In this document: positions 8,517-15,753 of the stretch, in pieces
How the letters are laid out: each line of letters opens with the position of its first letter
Numbering within the stretch: the stretch's first letter is position 1
Source of the DNA: DP-36 sp036004365
GTDB lineage: Bacteria; Desulfobacterota; Binatia; UBA9968
Assembly: GCA_036004365.1 (NCBI GenBank)
Contig: DASYRN010000183.1
Span: 1-31,932, forward strand
Length of the DNA stretch: 31,932 nucleotides
Direction of reading: 5' to 3'
Position numbers and translations under genes: made by a program
The notes under the pieces: generated by a model
Told to the model about the DNA's origin: nothing
Databases searched by the model: none
The model's input: the letters and a program-made list of their open reading frames with translations, nothing else

Positions 8517-8969
8517 GTGAAAAGCACTTATAAGCGCGTCGCATGGATCATCGTGGCTGTCGGACTGGCTTTCGGCGTATTTGCCGCCGGTGAAGTTACT
8601 CGGCCCGCGTGGGGCGGACAGGAAGAGCAGTTCACCCCTGAGTACAAAGAGTTGCGGAATTCCTTCGACGCGAAACATACGCCGAAAATCGTGGCGCCGG
8701 ATTCCATCAAGCGAGGACAGTGGTTCGATGTCACTGTCAGCGTGGGGGCGGGCGACGACCACCCATCCCTGAGCGAGCACTTTGTGCGCTACATCGCCCT
8801 GTACATTAATACCGCTGAGATTGCCCGCGTTTATCTTCATCCCGTTTACTCCTTTCCCAAAGTCACATTCACCATTGCTCTGGATGAAGGAGGAATGCTT
8901 CGTGCCATCGAAGAGCCGACGCACTCTGCCGCGTGGGAGGCTTCAAAGAAAATAACAGTTGTGCCGTAA
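8517..8969 (+). CDS. Secreted superoxide-reductase-like (desulfoferrodoxin-fold) protein lacking the Cys ligand
   Basis: 150 aa from GTG 8517, which lies 7 bases after AAGGAGG (8503-8509); the in-frame ATG 8511 is too close to that site. An N-terminal hydrophobic segment (VAWIIVAVGLAFGVFAAG) indicates export. The mature part resembles the neelaredoxin/superoxide reductase iron domain: KHTPKI (His54), HPSLSEH (His82, His88), RYIALY, YSFPKVTFT, and a terminal region with His136 followed by AWEASK. Relative to the family pattern CNxHGLW, the axial cysteine position is Glu133 (EEPTH). The four His ligands are kept and the Cys is lost, so canonical superoxide reduction is doubtful. SoxZ-like sulfur-carrier binding domains have a similar fold and are an alternative. 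It lies 31 bases after the cyclase gene on the same strand. Confidence 0.65.
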   Translation: MKSTYKRVAWIIVAVGLAFGVFAAGEVTRPAWGGQEEQFTPEYKELRNSFDAKHTPKIVAPDSIKRGQWFDVTVSVGAGDDHPSLSEHFVRYIALYINTAEIARVYLHPVYSFPKVTFTIALDEGGMLRAIEEPTHSAAWEASKKITVVP

Positions 8970-9044
8970 GGGCCTTCAGGTAGGCCGTGTACGGACCACG
9001 TGCCGTCGTCGGAGGATCCGTGAATGAAGACAACAGACCATTGA

Positions 9045-9800
9045 TTATTTCTTGCCCATCTCCACCGTCACCGGCTGACTTGTCTTGTCGTCCACTGCGA
9101 CTTCCGTCGTCACGGTTCCCAGGCTCTCCTGCCAGACCTGGAGAGTGTACTTACCGGGGGGTACGCCGTCGAGGGTGAATTCACCCCGGTCGTTCGTCAC
9201 CGCATAGAAAGGATGCTCAACAACGATGACCCAACCATGCATCCAGGAGTGTAAATCGCAATCGACACGGAGGATCTCGGGCTTTTTGAATACCATGGTA
9301 ATCGTCCGCGCATGAGGTTGGGCGCGGTTGAAGGGAGGGTTTTCTTTACTCAGACTCTTCACGTTATGCAAAAGACGGTCGCTGTTGAGGAATTGTACGC
9401 TTCCGCCAACGGGAACAATCACAACGCGCGGGACGAAGACACATTGCTTCTGATCCATCACTGTCGCGGGGGCTTGAGACCCATCCAACTTGGAACCTGA
9501 GGGAGGATTCTGCAGGGATACGACGGCGTTACGAATGCCTTTCTCTGGCGACAAAACCAACTCTTCGGCGTCTTTTTCCTTTCCGCAAACATACTGATCA
9601 ATAGTCACCGGGACTTTTCTCTGTACGGGAGCTCCGCCAGTGAATTTAACCGTGCCTCTAATTGTCCCGCCCCATGCTGCACCCGCTGGCATGACCAACC
9701 CTGTCGTCAGACATGCGAAAACGGGAATGATCCCCGGTCCTCTAAAGCCGGCCGGATACAGAATATAGCGCCACATCTTCCGCAATAGACAAATTCGCAT
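9045..9800 (-). CDS. Secreted cupredoxin-like protein with carboxypeptidase-regulatory-like domain
   Basis: 251 aa from ATG 9800, preceded by AGGGAA at suitable spacing; a longer reading from TTG 9818 is less likely. A signal peptide ends near residue 42-45 (LTTGLVMPAGAAWGG). A beta-rich N-terminal part (GTIRGTVKFTGGAP) is followed by a cupredoxin-like region with candidate blue-copper ligands His145 (DRLLHNV), Cys181, His184 and Met187 (CDLHSWMHGW). The last ~55 residues (VTNDRGEFTLDGVPPGKYTLQVW) form a carboxypeptidase-regulatory-like Greek-key domain. Proteins of this build are often annotated as methylamine-utilisation-like or plastocyanin-like; the partner is unknown. It is convergent with the superoxide-reductase-like gene. 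A close-to-consensus promoter lies upstream. Confidence 0.8.
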   Translation of the reverse strand: MRICLLRKMWRYILYPAGFRGPGIIPVFACLTTGLVMPAGAAWGGTIRGTVKFTGGAPVQRKVPVTIDQYVCGKEKDAEELVLSPEKGIRNAVVSLQNPPSGSKLDGSQAPATVMDQKQCVFVPRVVIVPVGGSVQFLNSDRLLHNVKSLSKENPPFNRAQPHARTITMVFKKPEILRVDCDLHSWMHGWVIVVEHPFYAVTNDRGEFTLDGVPPGKYTLQVWQESLGTVTTEVAVDDKTSQPVTVEMGKK

Positions 9801-9856
9801 TTGCAAGTTCCCTAGCAACTCATTTCACGTCTCTATCTCCAAACGAAATTGAACGG

Positions 9857-9885
9857 AAGATAGCCAAGAAGCGGGACAGTGTCAA
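9857..9885 (-). promoter_or_regulatory. Sigma-70-type promoter of the cupredoxin gene
   Basis: On the minus strand TTGACA (9885-9880) is a perfect -35 box, followed after exactly 17 bases by TATCTT (9862-9857), matching 4 of 6 of the -10 consensus. Transcription would begin near 9850, giving a leader of about 50 bases before ATG 9800. It is the best promoter I can see by eye in the window. Confidence 0.6.
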
Positions 9886-10083
9886 GGTAGCTAAAAAAGA
9901 TTTTCACCTCGAAGAGCAAGAAGGATTAAATCGGTATTGAGTTCGCCGTCGCCGAAGTCTGCAACTATCCAGACCGTTCGGTTTGACAACTTAGCTGATC
10001 ACCGACGCATGCGGGCTGCTCTTGGCGCCAAAAAATATCACCTCATTGGAAGGCAAGATTGAAGAAGGCTCTCTCGTACCCTG

Positions 10084-11229
10084 TTAAGGGAGCTGAATCG
10101 CTTCACGTAGTTCCTCTCGCACGTCGGGGTTTGATTCAACTTCAAGATGGTTGTGAAGCGCATTCAAGGACTCGGCAGAGCCTATTTGTCCCAACGCCCA
10201 GGCGACATGCTGCCGCACGAGAGGCTCCGGGTCGCTGAGTGCCTTGATCAAAGCCGGAACAGCCTCGCGGCACTTAAGGTTTCCTAAAGCGACCGCGACG
10301 TTGCGCAAGAAACCACGCCGCTTGGCTCTGAGAATGGGACTGCCGCGAAAACGACGACGGAAATCCTCCTCGGTTAAGGAAAGCAGCGGAATGAGTTCCG
10401 GAGCGTAAAGACCGTCCCGTGATCCGAAAGCCTCTTCTTGCGTCGCGGCGGCCTTGGCATTGTACGGGCAAACTTCCTGGCAGATGTCGCAGCCAAAGAT
10501 GTGATTTCCGACAAGAGGGCGGAGGTGACCGGGGATGGCGCCCTTGAGTTCAATGGTAAGGTAGGAGATGCAGCGGCGGGCATCCAGCACATAGGGACCG
10601 ACAAAGGCACCGGTCGGACAGGCCTTCAGGCAAAGGTCGCACTTCCCGCAGCGATCCCGGATCGGACGATCGTAATTCAGCTCGATACCTAAAAAGAGTT
10701 CGCCGAGAAAAAACCACGAGCCCCGGCGGGGAGAGATGAGATGCGTGTTTTTACCGATCCAGCCGACTCCCGCAATCCCGGCAAACTCCCGCTCCAAAAC
10801 CGGCCCGGAATCGACAAAGACCTTCCCTTCGACGGGTTCCGGACAAATGTCACGAAACTTTTCCAGGAGAACCTCCAAGCGCTGGCGCATGAGATCGTGA
10901 TAGTCATCTCCCCAAGCATAGCGGGAGATCCACCCTCTGGAACCTTCCTCTACGGGAGGCCTAGGCATTGCGGTGTAGTAATTCATACCGACAGAAACGA
11001 CCGACGCAGCCCACGGAACCAGTTTCTTGGGATCCCTGCGCAGCTCCTCAGTCCGCTTAAGATAACCCATCTCTCCGCCCAGCCCGCGCCTTAACCATCG
11101 AGCGAAGGAATCTTCATGTGGAGGAACCTGCACCGGCGAGATTCCGACCAAGTCAAACCCGAGCTTCTGGGCCTCTTCCTTGATCCGGGCGGAGAAAACC
11201 GCAGAACCCTTGGTTGTATTTGAATCCAT
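10084..11229 (-). CDS. queG: Epoxyqueuosine reductase QueG with C-terminal HEAT repeats
   Basis: Cobalamin- and iron-sulfur-dependent enzyme that reduces epoxyqueuosine to queuosine in tRNA, the last step of queuosine synthesis. The N-terminal catalytic half carries VDSGPVLEREFA (catalytic Asp) and GVGWIGKNTHLI. Two [4Fe-4S] motifs follow, CGKCDLCLKACP and CDICQEVCPYN. A C-terminal HEAT-like section (RNVAVALGNLKCREAVPALIKAL, then HVAWALGQIG) matches the tRNA-binding extension of QueG. ATG 11229 gives 381 aa, normal for the HEAT-containing form; an upstream in-frame TTG (11247) has no better ribosome site. It stands alone, 250 bases downstream of the DUF2203 gene, with repeats in the gap. Confidence 0.96.
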   Translation of the reverse strand: MDSNTTKGSAVFSARIKEEAQKLGFDLVGISPVQVPPHEDSFARWLRRGLGGEMGYLKRTEELRRDPKKLVPWAASVVSVGMNYYTAMPRPPVEEGSRGWISRYAWGDDYHDLMRQRLEVLLEKFRDICPEPVEGKVFVDSGPVLEREFAGIAGVGWIGKNTHLISPRRGSWFFLGELFLGIELNYDRPIRDRCGKCDLCLKACPTGAFVGPYVLDARRCISYLTIELKGAIPGHLRPLVGNHIFGCDICQEVCPYNAKAAATQEEAFGSRDGLYAPELIPLLSLTEEDFRRRFRGSPILRAKRRGFLRNVAVALGNLKCREAVPALIKALSDPEPLVRQHVAWALGQIGSAESLNALHNHLEVESNPDVREELREAIQLP

Positions 11230-11356
11230 CTCAGAAATGCTCAACAAGGCATTAAAAAACTGTTTTCAAGCCGATCAAAAGGTCCCAGGTACGAGGCGCG
11301 CGAAAAACCGAAGAGCGGAGGCGTACTTTAGGTAATATGTTGGAGCGAGGCGGTCG

Positions 11357-11383
11357 ATGGTTCGACGAGCTCACCACGAACGG
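11357..11383 (-). repeat. Second copy of the dispersed REP-like repeat
   Basis: Its reverse complement reads CCGTTCGTGGTGAGC, then two changed bases, then GTCGAACCAT. It matches 173-199 at 25 of 27 positions. It sits in the gap between queG and the DUF2203 gene. Confidence 0.7.
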
Positions 11384-11414
11384 AGTGAGACAGTTGCGGG
11401 TTCCAATCATTTAG

Positions 11415-11445
11415 CCGTTCATCCTGAGCAAAGTCGAAGGATGGG
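11415..11445 (+). repeat. Diverged REP-like hairpin
   Basis: CCGTTCATCCTGAGC followed by AAAGTCGAAGGATGG has the same skeleton as the other two repeats (CCGTTC...TGAGC...GTCGAA...). Its inner arms CATCCT (11420-11425) and AGGATG (11438-11443) are perfectly complementary with a 12-base loop. It lies just past the stop of the DUF2203 gene on that gene's strand and could act as a transcript-end hairpin, but no T-run follows in that direction. Confidence 0.55.
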
Positions 11446-11478
11446 CCTTTTTCAACGACCTGTCAAAACCAAACTGAA

Positions 11479-11922
11479 CTAATGGTAGGAGATGTCGCTG
11501 CCGCCCGAGCTGGAATCCAGCAGCGGCTTGCGGCCGGCAAAGCCGTCTTCGATTAGATGCCAGTGGGTCAGGCTTTCTTCTCCATAGCGCCAACACAAAA
11601 AAACGATCTCGCCCGAGAATTGACAAGGAAAGTCCACCAAACCTTGCTCGATGCCCTTGCAGATGCACCCGTAGCCGTTGATCTTGCCTACCAGTTCTTT
11701 GACTTCCCGAATCAGGCGGGCGATCCCGTCATTTCCCTGCAGCCGCTCCATCAACTCGGGATGGTTTGGCTCCAAACCCTCTTCCAGGATAACCGTCTGG
11801 CTCTCCTCTTTGAGAAGATCGAGCTTGTCAAAAATCTGCTTGACCAGCGGGCGCAGAACCGGCAGCAGATTGTTGGCTTCCTCTACCGTAAAAAGGCGGG
11901 GAAACTGCTCTGAGTTGGTCAT
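11479..11922 (-). CDS. DUF2203 family protein
   Basis: 147-aa cytoplasmic protein of unknown function. It begins with FTVEEANNLLPVLRPLVKQIF, continues as a helical region with many charged residues, and ends with LCWRYGEESLTHWHLIEDGFAGRKPLL, the conserved C-terminal block of DUF2203 (COG4911). Cys-x-Cys (YGCICKG), a further Cys and the WHxxHWH-like cluster could bind metal, which is speculative. It starts 4 bases after the stop of the receiver::LpxC gene, so the two are almost certainly cotranscribed. No function is known to me. Confidence 0.85.
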   Translation of the reverse strand: MTNSEQFPRLFTVEEANNLLPVLRPLVKQIFDKLDLLKEESQTVILEEGLEPNHPELMERLQGNDGIARLIREVKELVGKINGYGCICKGIEQGLVDFPCQFSGEIVFLCWRYGEESLTHWHLIEDGFAGRKPLLDSSSGGSDISYH

Positions 11923-11926
11923 CGCA

Positions 11927-13219
11927 CTATAGATTCATGCCCACCCTGATTTCACGCAGGAGGGCGATATTATCGGCGTGGCCGGTCATGTGGGCCGTTA
12001 CCCTTCCGCGTATGGGCCGGCCCAAGAGATAAAAATCGCCGACGATGTCGAGTATCTTGTGGCGCGCGAACTCCTCTGGGAAGCGAAGCTCGGTATTGAC
12101 CACCTTTTCATTATCGATCAGGATGCAGTTGCTTAAACGCCCCCCGTTAATGAGACCCAACTTCTCGAGCTTTTCCATATCTTTGAGAAAGCCGAAAGTT
12201 CTCGCAGGCGCGATCTCTTGCTTAAAAGATTCCGGTCCGTTGAAAGTATAAGTATAGTCCTGAGTCCCTACGGGTTGCGGATAGCTCAACTCATACCGCA
12301 CGGCGAAGGTATTCGAAGGTTCCACGGTGATAAACTCCCCGTTTGCCGCGCCGACCCGGTAAGGTCGATTGATCACGATCTCAGACCACTCCTCCTCTTG
12401 ATCTTCGATGCCGGCCTCTTCGATCAGCCGACAAAATTCCAGCGCGGAACCGTCTAGAATCGGAATCTCGCCGTGTGTTTTGACCAAGAGGTTGCTGATC
12501 CCGTAGCTGTGGAGCACAGCGAGAAAATGTTCCACGGTTCCGACCACGATCCCTTTTCCCCTAAGCGAGGTTGCGTAGCCTGTTGAGCCTACATAATCCA
12601 AGTGCGCGGGAACCGCTGCATCGGCGGATATCCCACCGAAAAGAATCCCGTTGTTGGGCGGCAGAGGATGAAGGATCAGACCGGTCTTGATGCCCGAATG
12701 AAGTCCTTGCCCCGAGATGACGACGCTTTTCTTTAAGGTTTTCTGCCTCAAGCCGTTGGCCGACGTCAAAGTCGAAGCCGCTCTGCGAGCACGACCGTTT
12801 TTCTTAGACGTCTTGGGCTTCTTCGCATCTTTTTTCGCCGCAGGCGATTCCCCGAGAGCGCGGCGCACGGTCAATAGCAGACCGTCGAGCGAAAGCGGTT
12901 TTTCTATGAAATCGAAAGCTCCCAGCTTGGTGGCGGCCACCGCCGTATGGATGTTGCCATGGCCCGACATCATGACCACGTTAACTTCGGGCTCCTGTTT
13001 CTTGATCTCCTTTAGGAGCCCGATTCCGTCGATCTTGGGCATCCATATATCGAGGAGCACAAGGCGCGGACGCTCCTTGCGGATGAGTTCCAAGACTTTG
13101 CTCCCATCCGACGCCTCGATGACCCGGTAACCTTCGTCCGTCAGAATCTCTCGGACAGATTCCCGGATCCCTTCCTCGTCATCGACCACAAGGATGCTTG
13201 AGTCACCGCTCTTTGGCAC
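11927..13219 (-). CDS. lpxC: Response regulator receiver fused to UDP-3-O-acyl-N-acetylglucosamine deacetylase (LpxC)
   Basis: 430 aa from GTG 13219, 5 bases after AGGAGG (13230-13225). Residues 1-125 are a complete NtrC/NtrX-type receiver: Asp13/Asp14 pocket, acceptor Asp57 (LVLLDIWMPKIDG), Ser85 (VVMMSGHGN) and Lys107 (DFIEKPLS). Residues 126-155 are a Lys/Arg-rich linker. Residues 158-430 are LpxC, which removes acetate from UDP-acyl-GlcNAc, the committed step of lipid A synthesis. GTVEHFLAVLH holds Glu230 and zinc ligand His231; HKILDIVGD holds zinc ligands His387 and Asp391; MTGHADN holds catalytic His414. The protein ends at REIRVGMNL without a long C-terminal tail. No ribosome site precedes an internal start at the LpxC junction, so both parts should be made as one chain. 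It lies 21 bases downstream of an NtrY-type kinase, in the place of NtrX. Each domain assignment is secure; direct phospho-control of LpxC is inference. Confidence 0.95.
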   Translation of the reverse strand: MPKSGDSSILVVDDEEGIRESVREILTDEGYRVIEASDGSKVLELIRKERPRLVLLDIWMPKIDGIGLLKEIKKQEPEVNVVMMSGHGNIHTAVAATKLGAFDFIEKPLSLDGLLLTVRRALGESPAAKKDAKKPKTSKKNGRARRAASTLTSANGLRQKTLKKSVVISGQGLHSGIKTGLILHPLPPNNGILFGGISADAAVPAHLDYVGSTGYATSLRGKGIVVGTVEHFLAVLHSYGISNLLVKTHGEIPILDGSALEFCRLIEEAGIEDQEEEWSEIVINRPYRVGAANGEFITVEPSNTFAVRYELSYPQPVGTQDYTYTFNGPESFKQEIAPARTFGFLKDMEKLEKLGLINGGRLSNCILIDNEKVVNTELRFPEEFARHKILDIVGDFYLLGRPIRGRVTAHMTGHADNIALLREIRVGMNL

Positions 13220-13240
13220 CGTTTCCTCCTGATCTTTTCT

Positions 13241-15466
13241 CTAAGAAGAGGCCGCTTTCCTCTTCATCTCCTGAGAATCCAGCCCCTGCCGCACGGGCAA
13301 TTCGATGATGAAGCGGGTGCCCTTGGGCTCGTTTGGGCGCACGCGAATGTAGCCTCTATGGTCCGCGACGATCGCGCTGACGATAGCCAATCCCAAACCG
13401 GTCCCGTCCTTTTTAGTTGAAAAATAAGGCTCGAAGATTCTCGCCCTGACGTCGGGCTCCAAACCACAGCCGTTATCCGCAACTTCCAACTGAACGACTC
13501 CTAAAGAAGCATCATAGGCCGTGGAGATTCGAATCTCTCCCCCTTCGCCGACTGCGGCCATCGCGTTATCGATCAGATTCATGAGTGCTCTTTTGATCTG
13601 ATCCCGGTCCAACTCCAGAAGCGGCAGCTCCCCGCTTTCGAAATGAAAATGGATCTCCTTGTGTCCCTCCTTAAAAAGAAACAGAGCCTCTTTGGCGATC
13701 TCATTCAGATCGTCAGGCGCCAACTCTGCAGCGGGGAGACGAGCAAACTGAGAGAACTCATTGACCAGATTCTTTAGCTCCTCGACTTGTTTGATGATCG
13801 TTGCCGTGCACTTATCCAAGATGGCGCCATTGCCCTCGAGCAGCTTGGCATAGCGTTTTCTCAGCCGCTCGGCAGAAAGTTGAATAGGAGTCAAAGGATT
13901 CTTGATCTCATGCGCGATTCTTGTCGCTACTTCGCGCCACGCCTCCATCCTCTGCACCTTTTGGATCTCCGTAATATCCTCCAAGAAAACCATGACGCCC
14001 AGGATCTTTCCTTCGTCGTCCTTCAAAGGAGCCGCGGTCACCATCACGGTGAAGATCCGGTCGGGGAGCGCTATCTTGATCTCCTGTTCAACGCTGGCGT
14101 GGCTCGTGACCTGCTCCATCATCTCGCCCATCGCCTGAAGATGATCCAACTGGAACACCTCCGAATAGGCTTTGCCGAGGACCTGGGCCGCCCTGACTCC
14201 CAACATCTGCTCCGCGGCCCGGTTGATGGTCGTGATCTTCCCGGACGGATCCACGGACAGCACTCCTGCCGTGATATTGCCCAAGAGGGTCTGCGTGTAG
14301 CGTCCCCTTCTCTCCAGCTCGAGATTAATCTGCTTGAGATCTCGCGTCATCTGGTTGAAGGAATCCACCAGGGTCCCGATCTCATCGTCTCCGCTGGCTT
14401 TAATTTGATAATCCCAATTCCCTTGCGCGACCTCATGAGTTCCCTCTGCCAACCTTTGGATCGGCACAGTGATACTTTTGGCCAAGTACAGGCCAAACCA
14501 GATCGCCGAAAAGATGATCACCAATGTAATCAGGAGTAAAGTAAGCAGGTAACTGTTCTTGATCGGCTGTTTAAGAACCGTCAGATGCTTGTACTCTTCA
14601 TAGGAGCGAGAAATCTGCAGCGCACGCTTCGTGATGCTTTTTGGAACGTAGTAATCGACGACCACCACTCCCAGAATTCTCCGGTCGCTGCTGTAGATCG
14701 GCACGCCGCCTCGGATGATGTCGCCCTCGCCGAAAGGCTGCGTGCGGATGCCATGCAAGCCACGCAGGGCGCGGTCCAAGAAATCGGATTCCGGCTGGAT
14801 CGTCACTCCAGTGGGGACCTGATCGTTGAAAGCAACAACGAGGAGTTGGCGATTAGGAGAGAAGACCTCCACGGTCCCAAGGTTGTATTCGCGCTGCTTG
14901 GACTGGATAAATTCCTTGAGCTCATCGATTCGCTGCGGATCGAAAAGCCCTTCCTGCGTGATCCGCTGGCTGAGCTGCCGAGCATAAAAAAGTGCATTGT
15001 TACCTGAGTTTTGGTAATAAGTCTGACCGATCTCCAAAGAGCCCTGGAGGGCATTCTCCACCTGAACATCAAGCCACCTTTCGAAGGATCGCGTAAGAAA
15101 CCCTCCCGCGATAATGAAAAGGAGCAGCGTAGGCACCAGAGACAAGGCAATAAACGCGATCACCAAACGCACGCGGAGGCGGGAACCGAGGATTCGTCTC
15201 TTTCGCTCGAAGATGAGTTTGACGACGTTTCGGACCACCAGAAAGATTAAAAAGACGAGCAAGATGATGTTGATGTTGAGAAGGAGGAAAAACGCGATGT
15301 TGTTGGCGACGGAAGCGTCTGCCGAGACTTCGGGAAGCTGGACTTCGAAGAAGGCGAAAAGCAGAACCGTCAAGGTGGTGATCAAGATCACCAGCCCTTC
15401 GCGCTTTCTTCGCTTGGCCTCCTCTTTCCGGAGGGCCTCCTCAAATTCTTTCTCTTCCTCAGTCAC
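13241..15466 (-). CDS. NtrY-like membrane sensor histidine kinase
   Basis: 741-aa sensor kinase. A charged N-terminus precedes three membrane helices (about 24-41, 56-78, 101-122). An extracytoplasmic sensor region (about 123-305) and a fourth helix (about 306-328) follow. HAMP (SITVPIQRLAEGTHEVAQGNW), a PAS domain (about 390-500, GVLSVDPSGKITTINRAAEQMLG) and the NtrY/NtrB-type acceptor box AHEIKNPLTPIQLSAERL with His519 come next. The ATPase lobe is intact (LIDNAMAAVG, VADNGCGL, GTGLGLAIV). The helix arrangement and H box are those of NtrY kinases. GTG 15466 follows CAGGAG. The next gene, 21 bases on, is a receiver::LpxC fusion instead of the usual NtrX DNA-binding regulator. Confidence 0.93.
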   Translation of the reverse strand: MTEEEKEFEEALRKEEAKRRKREGLVILITTLTVLLFAFFEVQLPEVSADASVANNIAFFLLLNINIILLVFLIFLVVRNVVKLIFERKRRILGSRLRVRLVIAFIALSLVPTLLLFIIAGGFLTRSFERWLDVQVENALQGSLEIGQTYYQNSGNNALFYARQLSQRITQEGLFDPQRIDELKEFIQSKQREYNLGTVEVFSPNRQLLVVAFNDQVPTGVTIQPESDFLDRALRGLHGIRTQPFGEGDIIRGGVPIYSSDRRILGVVVVDYYVPKSITKRALQISRSYEEYKHLTVLKQPIKNSYLLTLLLITLVIIFSAIWFGLYLAKSITVPIQRLAEGTHEVAQGNWDYQIKASGDDEIGTLVDSFNQMTRDLKQINLELERRGRYTQTLLGNITAGVLSVDPSGKITTINRAAEQMLGVRAAQVLGKAYSEVFQLDHLQAMGEMMEQVTSHASVEQEIKIALPDRIFTVMVTAAPLKDDEGKILGVMVFLEDITEIQKVQRMEAWREVATRIAHEIKNPLTPIQLSAERLRKRYAKLLEGNGAILDKCTATIIKQVEELKNLVNEFSQFARLPAAELAPDDLNEIAKEALFLFKEGHKEIHFHFESGELPLLELDRDQIKRALMNLIDNAMAAVGEGGEIRISTAYDASLGVVQLEVADNGCGLEPDVRARIFEPYFSTKKDGTGLGLAIVSAIVADHRGYIRVRPNEPKGTRFIIELPVRQGLDSQEMKRKAASS

Positions 15467-15514
15467 TTAACAACTCCTGGAACCAGCCTAACGAGCGAAA
15501 AAGACTAAAAAATT

Positions 15515-15727
15515 TTACCTCCGAAAGATGTAAAGAACAAGGGTCACGATGACGCTCACGAGCAAACAGGTTGCCAGAGGGAAATAAAATGTAAAACGGC
15601 CGCGTTGGATATAGATATCACCGGGAAGATGACCTAACCAGGGAATTCTCGCTCCGAAGGAGAAGATAAGACCGAAGACGACTAAAAGAATTCCCAAAAA
15701 TATCAGTATCTTGCCAAAATCCTGCAT
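15515..15727 (-). CDS. DUF2905 small membrane protein
   Basis: 70-aa protein with two hydrophobic helices (ILIFLGILLVVFGLIFSF and FPLATCLLVSVIVTLVLYIF) around a conserved core, IPWLGHLPGDIYIQRGRFTFYFP. That core is diagnostic of DUF2905. It lies 26 bases after ruvB and 48 bases before the ntrY-like gene. Genes of this family are often found next to ruv genes; no function is known. Confidence 0.88.
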   Translation of the reverse strand: MQDFGKILIFLGILLVVFGLIFSFGARIPWLGHLPGDIYIQRGRFTFYFPLATCLLVSVIVTLVLYIFRR

Positions 15728-15753
15728 GACTCTTAACCTTCAATCTCAAAGGC

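Noticed and set aside
9045..9178. Plus-strand open frame 8987-9178 overlapping the end of the cupredoxin gene.
   Set aside because: It is the antisense shadow of a gene with clear signal peptide and domain content; the Ser/Pro/Arg-rich composition is typical of a shadow frame.
13787..14539. 250-codon plus-strand frame inside the ntrY-like gene.
   Set aside because: Antisense to the HAMP-PAS-HisKA part of a gene with full domain support; no ribosome site and no plausible family.
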